In this document: in pieces, positions 37,706-46,011 of the stretch
How positions within the stretch are numbered: the stretch's first letter is position 1
Layout of the letters: each line of letters starts with the position of its first letter
Assembly (NCBI RefSeq): GCF_002262875.1
Contig: NZ_NKYE01000003.1
Span: 248,001-312,000 of the forward strand
From: Amycolatopsis antarctica
Lineage (GTDB): Bacteria > Actinomycetota > Actinomycetes > Mycobacteriales > Pseudonocardiaceae
Direction of reading: 5' to 3'
Length of the DNA: 64,000 bases
Position numbers and translations under genes: made by a program
The notes under the pieces: generated by a model
The model's input: only the letters and a program-made list of their open reading frames with translations
The model's database searches: none
What the model was told of the DNA's origin: nothing

Positions 37706-38874
37706 CAGCCGTCCCCCGTCGAGGCGGTCGCGGCACACGGGGCGGCCGGCTGCGCGGTGTCCACAGTGGACAGGTCGCCACCCAGGGTCAGCACCGTCGC
37801 CAGGCTGGCCGCCGCCACCATGCCGGCGGCGACCGGACTGGGCCGGTAGGTCCGCCAGTTCCGGACGGCCGGGGCACTGATCCTCGGCGCCGCGATCCGC
37901 ACCGGCGGGCGTACGGGGCGTTCGCGTATCGAGTCGGTGATCAGCTCGTCGGCGACCTTCGGCAGCAGCGTCGTCTCCACCGGCGCGACGGCCGACTCCA
38001 TCGTCCGCACCATCTCGGCGCCGGCCAGTGCCGCCGCGCCACGGGCCGCCGTCGCGTCCGGGTCCGGCAGTGCCACCGGACGGCAGGCCAGCGCGCCGCG
38101 CAGCAGATCCCCCACGGCGGGGATCGCCGACTTGGATCCGTGCAGGGCGACGCAGCCGAGCCGCCGCAGATCCACCGAGGCCTGGCGGGCCAGCGACCTG
38201 GTCTGCTCGACAGCGTCCTCGACGACCGTCCGCGCGGTGGCGGCGTCGCCGGGGAAGGGAACGGCGTCGGCACAGGCCAGCGTCTCCCAGGTGCCGATCG
38301 CGGAGCGGCGCAGCAGGGCGGGCGCGAGGTGCGCGGCGCCGACGTCGAAGACCGCGGCGATCGCACCGGTGTCCGGTTCTCCCGCGGCGCGGGTGTGCTC
38401 GTCGAGCACGGCGACCGGCGCGGGCACCAGCAGCACCCTGCCGAGACCCTCCGCGCCCAGCGCGGCGCGCAGCAGTTCGCGGCGGTAACGGCCCCAGGAA
38501 GCCGGATGGGTGACGGTGACCTGTTCCGGCGGTTCGCCCATCGGCTCGGCGGCCCTGGCGACGCTCCACGCGATCACCGCCGCGCTCAGTGACTGCGCGC
38601 TGAACGGCTCGCCCGCGACGGTGACCGGCGTGTCGTCACCGATCCGCTCGTGGAAGCCGGTGATCAGGCGTTCCGGTTCGGCCACCCCGGCCGCCAGCGC
38701 GGCGTCCCCGACGAGCAGGTAGCCCTCCTCGTCGAGGAACAGCGCGGTCGGGATCGACGCGGACACCTCGCCGAGTCGCACGGTCTCCGCGGGGCCGTGG
38801 CCGTCCTCGCCGATCCGGCAGGCCGCGGCGACGGCACGCGAGGGGTCGACGTCGATCCCGATCGAGTACGGCAT
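37702..38874 (-). CDS. Hsp70-like ATPase-domain protein with C-terminal membrane segment
   Basis: 390 residues. N-terminal actin/Hsp70 ATPase fold: phosphate 1 motif SIGIDVDPSRAVAAA, connecting TVTHPASWGRYRRELLRAA, adenosine-side AAVFDVGAAH and GSKSAIPAVGDLL. It lacks the Hsp70 peptide-binding domain; instead a linker and one hydrophobic segment (PVAAGMVAAASLATVLTLGG, about 347-366) end near a short Cys-containing tail, suggesting membrane anchorage. The ATPase reads DVGAAH where DnaK has DLGGGT, so activity may be altered. Overlaps the luxR-type gene by four bases; diverges from the IniB-like gene. Confidence 0.8.
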   Translation of the reverse strand: MPYSIGIDVDPSRAVAAACRIGEDGHGPAETVRLGEVSASIPTALFLDEEGYLLVGDAALAAGVAEPERLITGFHERIGDDTPVTVAGEPFSAQSLSAAVIAWSVARAAEPMGEPPEQVTVTHPASWGRYRRELLRAALGAEGLGRVLLVPAPVAVLDEHTRAAGEPDTGAIAAVFDVGAAHLAPALLRRSAIGTWETLACADAVPFPGDAATARTVVEDAVEQTRSLARQASVDLRRLGCVALHGSKSAIPAVGDLLRGALACRPVALPDPDATAARGAAALAGAEMVRTMESAVAPVETTLLPKVADELITDSIRERPVRPPVRIAAPRISAPAVRNWRTYRPSPVAAGMVAAASLATVLTLGGDLSTVDTAQPAAPCAATASTGDGC

Positions 38875-39184
38875 GCGGCGAATCCTCCAGAGCGCAGGGT
38901 TCAGCAGTGGTGTTCCGGGGCCACGTCCGCGGGGGGTTCGGAGCCGCGACGGGGCTGGATCGCGCGGGACGCGGAGATCCGCCGATCGAAGCACGGACGA
39001 TCCTGACTCCCCGGGTCCCTAATCCCCCAAGGCAACGGTGGGTGATCCCCTAACCGTCGAGAGTAGTGGAACCCGGAATCGGACCCGATGCCCTGGGGGC
39101 CGTCGATGCCTAGCGTTGGTCGGGTCGCAGGGCCATGAGTCCTGCTTTTCTCGTTCGACTTGAATCCCCACAGGAGATCTTTCA
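38875..39184. promoter_or_regulatory. 310-bp divergent control region of the ini-like locus
   Basis: Separates the Hsp70-like gene from the IniB-like gene. TCCCTAA (39016-39022) and TCCCCTAA (39046-39053) are near-direct repeats about 30 bases apart, i.e. three helical turns, and could be operators for the LuxR-type regulator. The IniB-like start has AGGAG (39171-39175 region) nine bases upstream. No convincing -35/-10 pair was found by eye. Confidence 0.5.
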
Positions 39185-40138
39185 ATGCCGCAGACGCTTC
39201 AGGACTTCGTCCACAACCTGATGAACGACGCGGGTGCCCGCTCGGCGTTCAACACCGACCCGGAGGGTGCCCTCGGCGCCGCCGGCCTCGGCGACGTCAG
39301 CGCCCTGGACGTGCAGGAAGTCATGCCGCTGGTGCTCGACTACACCTCCGCCGACGGCCTCGGCGGCCTGCTCGGCAACGACGCCACCGGCGGCTTCGGC
39401 CTCGACCCCGTCGAGCAGCTGCAGAACCTGACCGAGCAGTTCGGCGGCGTGACCGAGTTCGGCGGCAGCGTCGAGAGCAACGCGGTCCCGGCCGGCCTCG
39501 CCGCCATCACCGAGGACCTGACCGGTCGCATCGGCACCGACATGCTCGGCTCCGACCCGTTCGGCAGCATCGACAGCATCACCGGCGTCGGCACCAACGG
39601 CCCGGTCGACCCGATCACCACCGTCACCGGCGCCATCGGCGATGTCACCGGTATCGGCACCAACGGTCCGGTCCAGGTCACCGACGTGATCGACGACGTG
39701 ACCGGTATCGGCACCAACGGCCCGGTCCAGGTCAACGACATCGTCGACGACGTCATGACCCACGTCGGCGACGTGACCGGCATCGGCACCAACGGCCCGG
39801 TGGACCTGACCGAGAACCTGACCGACAACATCGACGACGTCATGACCCACGTCGGCGACGTCACCGGTATCGGCACCAACGGCCCGGTCCAGATCACCGA
39901 CGTGGTCGACGACGTGACCGGCATCGGTACCAACGGCCCGGTCGACCCGGTCACCACGGTCACCGACGTGCTGCAGGACAACGTGCAGGGCAACCCGATC
40001 ACCACCACGGTGAGCGACCTCGAGCACGTCGTCAGCAACGTCGGCGTCGGCCAGATCAGCGACGTCAACGACGTGATCGGCGACATCAACATCGGCGGCG
40101 TCGCCAACGGCAACGACCTCGGCGGCCTCGGCGAGTAG
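39185..40138 (+). CDS. IniB-like N-terminal-domain repeat protein
   Basis: 317 residues. Residues 1-55 (LQDFVHNLMNDAGARSAFN, ALGAAGLGDVSALDVQEVMPLVLD) match the IniB N-terminal domain. Residues 133-253 carry six copies of TG[VI]GTNGPV, spaced 18-29 residues, linked by acidic DDV/DVV segments. Low in charge apart from Asp/Glu, no Cys, no transmembrane helix and no signal peptide. M. tuberculosis iniB is an INH- and ethambutol-induced gene of unknown function upstream of iniA. Here two dynamin-like genes follow, after a strong hairpin. Confidence 0.85.
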   Translation: MPQTLQDFVHNLMNDAGARSAFNTDPEGALGAAGLGDVSALDVQEVMPLVLDYTSADGLGGLLGNDATGGFGLDPVEQLQNLTEQFGGVTEFGGSVESNAVPAGLAAITEDLTGRIGTDMLGSDPFGSIDSITGVGTNGPVDPITTVTGAIGDVTGIGTNGPVQVTDVIDDVTGIGTNGPVQVNDIVDDVMTHVGDVTGIGTNGPVDLTENLTDNIDDVMTHVGDVTGIGTNGPVQITDVVDDVTGIGTNGPVDPVTTVTDVLQDNVQGNPITTTVSDLEHVVSNVGVGQISDVNDVIGDINIGGVANGNDLGGLGE

Positions 40139-40167
40139 TCCTCGCCCACAGCACCGACAGCACTGAC

Positions 40168-40215
40168 GGACCGGGAGGGTCCGTGGCCCCAGCCGGTCAC
40201 GGACCCTCCCGGTTC
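40168..40215 (+). terminator. Perfect hairpin between IniB-like and IniA-like genes
   Basis: Arms 40171-40185 (CCGGGAGGGTCCGTG) and 40198-40212 pair perfectly over 15 bp; flanking bases (40168-40170 with 40213-40215) extend it. Loop of 12 bases, no T run. It lies 30 bases after the IniB-like stop and may act as a partial terminator or processing site. Confidence 0.7.
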
Positions 40216-40251
40216 GCTGCGTTCGCACCGCACCAGGGACACTTCTCTGCC

Positions 40252-42078
40252 GTGACCCCTGTCCCCTGGCTCGGGATCGTCGACGAGACCCATCAGGCCT
40301 GCGTCACGCACGAGCGCCCGGATCTCGCCCGGCGGCTGCGTCTGCTGCGTGACCGTCCTGCCGACCGCAACCGGGTCGCCGTGCTCGGTTTCGCCAAGCA
40401 GGGCAAGAGTTTTCTCGTCAACGCGATCCTCAACGCGCCCGTCTGCGCCGCCGACGACGCCACCAGCACGGTGGTGCCCGCCGAGATCGGCCACGCCGAG
40501 GAACCCGTCGCCACCCTGGTCCGCGGAGGTACCGGTTTCGCTCCGCTCGAGGAACACGAACAGGTGAACTTCGCGGACCTGGCCGGGCATCTCACCGGGA
40601 CGGCCGAGGTCGTCCCCGGCACCGTGCCGGTGCAGCGGGCCGAGATCGGGCTGCCCCGGGCGCTGCTGTCCGCCGGGCTCGCTCTGGTGGACACCCCCGC
40701 GGTGGGGGATCCGCGGTCTCCGCGCACCGCCGCTTCCCTCGACGTGCTGGCCCGCTCGCACGCGGCCATCCTCGTTTCCGACGCTTCCGAGGAACTGTCC
40801 GCCGGCGAGATCGCGTTCGCCCAGTACGTCCGCACCTGGTGCCCGACGGTCGTCGTGGTGGTCACCAAGATCGACGTACACCCCGGCTGGCGCCGCGTGG
40901 TCGAACGGAACAGGTCCCTGCTCGCCGACGCCGGGCTGCGGGCCGAGGTGCTGCCGGTGTCGGCGGTCGTGCGGCAGGAGGCGGCCAAGGCCGGTGACCG
41001 GGACCTCAACGTCCAGTCGGGTTTCCCCGGGCTGCTGGCCTGGCTGGACACCGAGCGCACCCGCCCGCCCGAGGACGCCGTCACGCTGCTGGCGGCGGTG
41101 GCCTGCCGCGCGGCGATCGCCGAACTGGTGACGAAACTGAAGGCCGCACTGGAGGCTCCCGCCCTGCACCAGGGCATCACACAGGTGACCAGGCTGCAGG
41201 CCGCGCAGCGCAGGGTGGACGATCTGCGCAGGCACACCACCCGCTGGCAGAACCTGCTCTCCGACGAGATCACCGACCTGACCGCGGACATCGAGTACGA
41301 CCTGCGCGAGCGCACCCGCAAGATCGTCCAGCACGTCGACAAGACCTTCGACGACGTCGATCCGGAACAGGCGTGGGACGAGTTCCGCTCCTGGCTGGAG
41401 GAGACGCTGGCGGAGGCGATCGAGACGAACTGCGTCTGGCTGGCCGAGCGCGCGGAGTGGACGGCGGTGGCCGTCGCCGCGACCTTCCCGCAGGCCCCGG
41501 AGCGCACCCGCGCCGATGTGCGGATGGGCGACACCCCGGGGTACGCCGACGGTGCCCCCCGGGTGGACACCCCGCGGATCGAGCGCTTCAAGCTGGGGCA
41601 GAAGGCGTTCACCGGCCTGCGCGGCTCCTACGGCGGGGTACTGATGTTCGGCCTGGTCACCAGCCTGGCCGGACTGCCGCTGATCAATCCGATCTCGCTC
41701 GGCGCGGGCGCGGCGTTCGCGGCGAAGTCCATCCGCGACGAGGCCGACATGCGACTCAAGCGCAGGCAGGCCGCGGCGAAGTCGGCGGCGCAGCGTCATG
41801 TCGACGACGTCTTCCTGCGCTTCTCCAAGGAGTGCCGGGACGTCGTCCGTGAGGTACAGCGGCAGTTGCGGGACCACTTCACCGCGCTCAGCGAGGAACT
41901 GTTCGACGAGGCGTCGAGTTCACGGGAGGCCGTGCAGACCGGTGCCGTGCACCGGGACCGGCACACCGCCGAACTCAAACGCGAGATCGAGCGGCTGGCC
42001 GCACTGCACAAGCGCGCGGGCGGGATCGCCACCCGGCGCGCCGCCGTCACCTCCGGCGTCAAGGAGATCTCCGCATGA
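40252..42078 (+). CDS. IniA-like dynamin-family GTPase
   Basis: 608 residues, close to mycobacterial IniA (640). P-loop GFAKQGKS (46-53), G2-region Thr in DATSTVVP, G3 DTPAVG (147-152), G4 TKID (205-208). A hydrophobic hairpin (about 460-490: GVLMFGLVTSLAGLPLINPISLGAGAAFAAK) is typical of bacterial dynamin paddles that insert into membranes; flanking helices form the stalk. IniA remodels or fuses membranes and its loss alters drug tolerance in mycobacteria. The start is GTG 40252; the gene begins 39 bases after the hairpin and lacks a strong ribosome binding site. Its stop overlaps the IniC-like start (ATGA). Confidence 0.88.
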   Translation: MTPVPWLGIVDETHQACVTHERPDLARRLRLLRDRPADRNRVAVLGFAKQGKSFLVNAILNAPVCAADDATSTVVPAEIGHAEEPVATLVRGGTGFAPLEEHEQVNFADLAGHLTGTAEVVPGTVPVQRAEIGLPRALLSAGLALVDTPAVGDPRSPRTAASLDVLARSHAAILVSDASEELSAGEIAFAQYVRTWCPTVVVVVTKIDVHPGWRRVVERNRSLLADAGLRAEVLPVSAVVRQEAAKAGDRDLNVQSGFPGLLAWLDTERTRPPEDAVTLLAAVACRAAIAELVTKLKAALEAPALHQGITQVTRLQAAQRRVDDLRRHTTRWQNLLSDEITDLTADIEYDLRERTRKIVQHVDKTFDDVDPEQAWDEFRSWLEETLAEAIETNCVWLAERAEWTAVAVAATFPQAPERTRADVRMGDTPGYADGAPRVDTPRIERFKLGQKAFTGLRGSYGGVLMFGLVTSLAGLPLINPISLGAGAAFAAKSIRDEADMRLKRRQAAAKSAAQRHVDDVFLRFSKECRDVVREVQRQLRDHFTALSEELFDEASSSREAVQTGAVHRDRHTAELKREIERLAALHKRAGGIATRRAAVTSGVKEISA

Positions 42079-43526
42079 CCGCGCCCCCGCCCCTGCTCGA
42101 CGTCGCGGGCGCCCTGCTCACCGAGGCGGCCCACCTCTACCGGGACCGGCCGCACGCCTCGCGGGTACTGCGCGGGCAGCTCGCGCGGCTCGGCGAGCCG
42201 CTGCGGATCGCGGTCGCCGGGCGGCCGGGGACGGGGAAGTCGACGCTGGTGAACGCCCTGGTCGGGGAACAGCTCGCGCCGGTCCGGCTGGCCCGCAGGG
42301 ACGCGCATTTCACCTGGTACCGGGACGCGGCCGCGCTGCGGGTCAGCGGGCAGTTCCGCGGTGGCCCGCCGCGCGATCTCGCCGTCTCCCGGTCCTCGGA
42401 CGGCCTGTGGCTGGAACCTTCGTCGATGCCACCCGCGAACCTGGACCGGGTGCTGGTGGAGTACCCGACGCGGGCGTTGCGGGACATGGTGCTGATCGAC
42501 TCGCCCGCGCTGGCCGACTCGGGCGATGGTGAACGTGATCCGGTGGCGGCCCGGCTGGCCGAGGAGGCGGACGCGGTCGTCTACCTTTCCCGGCACGCCG
42601 AACCCGCCGAACTGTCCGGCCTGCGCGCGACGCTGGACTCGCCGGTCGCCAGGGCGGCTCCGGTGCACTCGATCCTGGTGCTGTCGCGGGCGGACGAGAT
42701 CGGTGCGGGCAAGATCGACGCGTTGCTCTCGGCTCGCCAGCTCGCCCGGCGCAGTCGGCGGGAGAACGGTGCCTGCGCGGCGTTCCAGTCGGTCGTGGCC
42801 GCCTCGGGCCTGGTCGCCTTCGCCGGAAAGTCCTTGCAGGACGAGGATTTCGCCGCGCTCTCGCTGATGGCCACGGTGTCGAGGGCGGATCTGGAGCGGT
42901 ACCTGTTGTCGGTGGACACGTTCTGCGGGCCGCGGTTCCCGGTCGAGCTCGGGCCGGATGCGCGCCGCGCGCTGCTCACCCAGTTCGGCCTGTTCGGCAT
43001 CCGGCTGGCGGTCACCCTGGTGCGCACGGGGTGTGACAGCCGGATCAAGCTGTCGGCGCAGCTCGCCCAGCGCAGTGGGCTGAGTGAGTTGCGCGAGGCG
43101 ATCGGCGGGAACTTCCTGGAACGGCGTGAGGTGCTCAAGGCTCGGTCCGCGCTGCTGGGCCTGGAATCCGTGCTGCGGGCGGAACCCCGCCGTGGTGGGG
43201 AACGGCTGGCGGCCGCCATGGAGCGGATGCTCGCCGGCCTGCACGAGGTTCGCGAACTGCGGCTGATCGCGGCGCTGGTGGCGGGCAGGCTGAGCCTGCC
43301 CACTCCGCTGCGTGACGAGGCGGTCCGGCTGCTCGGCGCGGAGGGCACCTCCGTCCCGGAACGGCTCGGGGTGGAGGACCAGCGGCTGGTGCCGGAGGCG
43401 ACCATCGAGGCGCTGGTCAAGTGGCGCAGGGAGGCGGAGAGTGTTGATTCCCCCGCTCCCCGGCGGCAGGCGGCTCGGGTCGTGGTGCGGACCTGTGAGG
43501 GGCTGCTGACGCGGACGGCGCCGTAA
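42075..43526 (+). CDS. IniC-like dynamin-family GTPase
   Basis: 483 residues; IniC is about 490. P-loop GRPGTGKS (49-56). G3 reads DSPALAD (142-148), lacking the usual Gly of DXXG, and G4 is SRAD (204-207) rather than TKXD, so GTP handling may differ from the IniA-like partner. No paddle hydrophobic hairpin is evident, so this subunit may be the soluble partner. Translationally coupled to the IniA-like gene, implying matched expression and possible hetero-complex formation. Confidence 0.85.
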   Translation: MTAPPPLLDVAGALLTEAAHLYRDRPHASRVLRGQLARLGEPLRIAVAGRPGTGKSTLVNALVGEQLAPVRLARRDAHFTWYRDAAALRVSGQFRGGPPRDLAVSRSSDGLWLEPSSMPPANLDRVLVEYPTRALRDMVLIDSPALADSGDGERDPVAARLAEEADAVVYLSRHAEPAELSGLRATLDSPVARAAPVHSILVLSRADEIGAGKIDALLSARQLARRSRRENGACAAFQSVVAASGLVAFAGKSLQDEDFAALSLMATVSRADLERYLLSVDTFCGPRFPVELGPDARRALLTQFGLFGIRLAVTLVRTGCDSRIKLSAQLAQRSGLSELREAIGGNFLERREVLKARSALLGLESVLRAEPRRGGERLAAAMERMLAGLHEVRELRLIAALVAGRLSLPTPLRDEAVRLLGAEGTSVPERLGVEDQRLVPEATIEALVKWRREAESVDSPAPRRQAARVVVRTCEGLLTRTAP

Positions 43527-43603
43527 ATCCGATCGCGGTTTCGCTCGCTTCGTGCCATCGTCAACGGGACATTGATTGCGTTGACCAGCTCCGGGAGAAC
43601 ATC

Positions 43604-44836
43604 ATGGCCGCCCGAACCGGTTCCTTCGCGCCCGCGTACGGACTCGACGACGACGATGCCCTGCGCGCACTGATCGGTGACGCCCACGTCGTCGCCATCG
43701 GCGAGAACAACCACCACATCGCCGAGTTCTCCGCGCTGCGCGACCGGCTGCTGCGATTCCTGGTGCGGGACATGGGATTCGGCGTCCTCGGCTTCGAGTC
43801 CGGTTTCGTCGAGGGAGCGCTGGTGGACGACTGGATCCACGGCGGCCCCGGCGAACTCGCCGACGTCGCGAGGGACGGCTTCACCTTCTCCCTCGGCGAC
43901 TCCGGCGAGATGCACACCATGTTGCGCTGGCTCCGCGAACACAACGCCGACGGCGGGCGGGTGCGCTACGCGGGACTGGACGTCGCGGCCTCGGCGGGCT
44001 CGCCGGCCCCCTCACTGCACGCCGTGCGGGACTTCCTCCGGGACACCGATCCGCCGTCCGTGTCTATTGTGGACGAAGCTCTGGCGGCGACCGAGCCCTA
44101 CTCCGCGGTCAGCAGCGCTGTCTCGCCCGGCCGCTACGCCGCGCTGGACCGTCCCGTCCGCGATCGCGCCACCGCCGCCGTCTCCCGGGTCCTGAGCAGG
44201 CTCGACACCCTGGCACCCAGGTTGTCCGGCGACCCGGTGGCGTTCGCGATCGCGCGGCACCACGCGATCGGCGCCGTCCGGCTGGACGCCTATCTCGCGG
44301 AGGTGGACGCGTTGATGACCGCCACCGCGTCCGCCGTCTCCGGTTCCTCCCGTGACACCTACATGGCCGAGACCGTCCGGTTGCTGCGCACGCTGCACGG
44401 TCCGGACGAACGGATCGTCCTGATGATGCACAACGGGCACCTGCAGCGCGTGCCGGTACCGCTGTTTCCCGGCCACGCCGCGGTGTCCGCGGGCACGCAC
44501 CTCGCGGCCGGGTACGGCGAGGACTACCTCGCCCTCGCGATCACCGCCGGATCGGGCAGCACGACCGGTCTCGAACCGACGGAGGGGACCCGGCTCGGCT
44601 TCACCGTCACCGAGGAACCCCTGTCGCCGCCCGCCGAGGGCAGTGTCGAAGCGACCATGGCCGGCGAGCCGGAACGCCTGCTCGACCTGCGCGCCGCCCG
44701 CCGGACGGGTGGCGGCGGCCCGCGTGGGATCCGGCACGCCACGATGAACTCGGACGTCGAGGTGACCGAGGCGTTCGACGCTCTGGTCTACCTGCCGTAC
44801 ATGCAGGTCACGGCGTTCGTCCGAGCGGCGCAATGA
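43604..44836 (+). CDS. Erythromycin esterase-like family protein
   Basis: 410 residues of the EreA/EreB-like fold (also called Fe-S/ChaN-related superfamily). N-terminal GDAHVVAIGENNHHIAEFSALRDRLLRFLVRDMGFGVLGFESGFVEG contains the His/Glu residues expected at the catalytic base site (IGENNHHIAEF), and HNGHLQR later supplies another conserved His. Macrolide esters are substrates of some members, but most homologues are uncharacterised, so a resistance role is only possible. It lies 77 bases downstream of the IniC-like gene, on the same strand, in the accessory block. Confidence 0.75.
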   Translation: MAARTGSFAPAYGLDDDDALRALIGDAHVVAIGENNHHIAEFSALRDRLLRFLVRDMGFGVLGFESGFVEGALVDDWIHGGPGELADVARDGFTFSLGDSGEMHTMLRWLREHNADGGRVRYAGLDVAASAGSPAPSLHAVRDFLRDTDPPSVSIVDEALAATEPYSAVSSAVSPGRYAALDRPVRDRATAAVSRVLSRLDTLAPRLSGDPVAFAIARHHAIGAVRLDAYLAEVDALMTATASAVSGSSRDTYMAETVRLLRTLHGPDERIVLMMHNGHLQRVPVPLFPGHAAVSAGTHLAAGYGEDYLALAITAGSGSTTGLEPTEGTRLGFTVTEEPLSPPAEGSVEATMAGEPERLLDLRAARRTGGGGPRGIRHATMNSDVEVTEAFDALVYLPYMQVTAFVRAAQ

Positions 44837-44909
44837 CCGCTGCGCCACGGCGCGGATCCCGCTCTTCCGGCTCTTGTGCAGCCGGTTCCCGCTGCGCGAC
44901 GCTGCGGTC

Positions 44910-45827
44910 ATGCCTGCCCGGTCACGCACCCTCGCCCTGCTCGCCCTCTGCGCCATCGCCCCTGTGCTGCTGGCGCCGCCCGCCCACGCCGACCCCGGAG
45001 AGCAGGTCGATCCGCCGAGCTGGGGCCTGGACCGTGTCGACCAGCGCGCGGGCGGCGACGGGCGCTATCGGTACGAGACGACCGCCGAGACGGTGACCGT
45101 CTACGTGCTGGGCACCGGAGTCGCCGCCGGCGCGCCCGACCTGGCCGGCCGGGTACAGCCGGGCAAGGACCTGGTGGACGGCGACGACGACGCCGCGGAC
45201 GGCAACGGCAACGGCACCCTGCTCGCCTCGATCGTCGGCGGGGAGCGGTTCGGGATCGCGAAGGACGTCCGCATCGTGCCCGTCCGCGTGCTCGACGACA
45301 CCGGCGCGGGCAGCATCGACAACGTGATCGCCGGGGTCGACTGGGTCCGGGAGAACGCCGAGCAGCCCGCCGTGGCGCTGTTCAGCCTCGGCGGCTCGGC
45401 CAGCGAACCGCTCGACGCCGCGGTCCGGCAGCTCGCCGAGACCGTGCCCGTGGTCGTCCCGGCAGGCAACTCCGCCACGGACGCGAGCGAGGTGTCCCCG
45501 GCGCGGGTGCCGCAGGCGCTCACCGTGGCCGCCAGCGACAGTGCCGATGGCGCCTCGGGTACCTCCAACTACGGCCCGGCCGTCGACCTCTACGCTCCCG
45601 GCGTCGACGTCACCGGGGAAGGGCTCGGCGGCGAGGCGGTGACCTTCTCCGGCAGCACCGCGGCCGCGGCACACGTGGCGGGCGGGGTCGCGCTGTACCG
45701 GGCACTGCACCCGCAGGCGAGCGGTGCGGACTCGGCGGCCGCGGTGGTGTCCGCGGCGACGGAGGGCGCGCTCTCCGGTGTTCCGGCCGGCACCGCGGAC
45801 CGGTTGCTGTACACGCTCACGCCCTGA
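44910..45827 (+). CDS. Secreted subtilase-fold protein with degenerate catalytic triad
   Basis: 305 residues with signal peptide (about 1-27, ending AHA). Sequence follows the aqualysin/proteinase K type: WGLDRVDQR near residue 38, VRVLDDTGAGS, SLGGSASEPLDAAV, PAGNSA with oxyanion Asn187, YAPGVDV and SGSTAAAAHVAG. All three catalytic positions are changed: the VIDTG Asp is Gly68 (VLGTG), the GHGTH His is Asn101 (GNGTL), the GTSMAAP Ser is Thr250. I infer a pseudoprotease rather than a broken gene, because fold motifs and frame are intact. Start ATG 44910 lacks a clear ribosome binding site; ATG 44874 is an alternative. Confidence 0.8.
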   Translation: MPARSRTLALLALCAIAPVLLAPPAHADPGEQVDPPSWGLDRVDQRAGGDGRYRYETTAETVTVYVLGTGVAAGAPDLAGRVQPGKDLVDGDDDAADGNGNGTLLASIVGGERFGIAKDVRIVPVRVLDDTGAGSIDNVIAGVDWVRENAEQPAVALFSLGGSASEPLDAAVRQLAETVPVVVPAGNSATDASEVSPARVPQALTVAASDSADGASGTSNYGPAVDLYAPGVDVTGEGLGGEAVTFSGSTAAAAHVAGGVALYRALHPQASGADSAAAVVSAATEGALSGVPAGTADRLLYTLTP

Positions 45828-46011
45828 TCGCCCCGGACGGCCGGTGAAGTCCTGACCGGTCGCGCCCTCCTGGTCGGGCCGAGCACCGGGTTCCACCCAC
45901 TCTCCGGCGGGATGACGTCCATCACCTGGTACGGAACTCCCGCCCAGCGGGAGTCACACGGTAACGTGCGTCAACCTGACTCCTGGCGTGAAACGGGAAG
46001 GAACTCGACGC

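Noticed and set aside
40183..40251. Earlier GTG start for the IniA-like gene with GGGAGG upstream
   Set aside because: The GGGAGG and GTG lie inside the arm of a perfect 15-bp hairpin; the family-like N-terminus begins at 40252.
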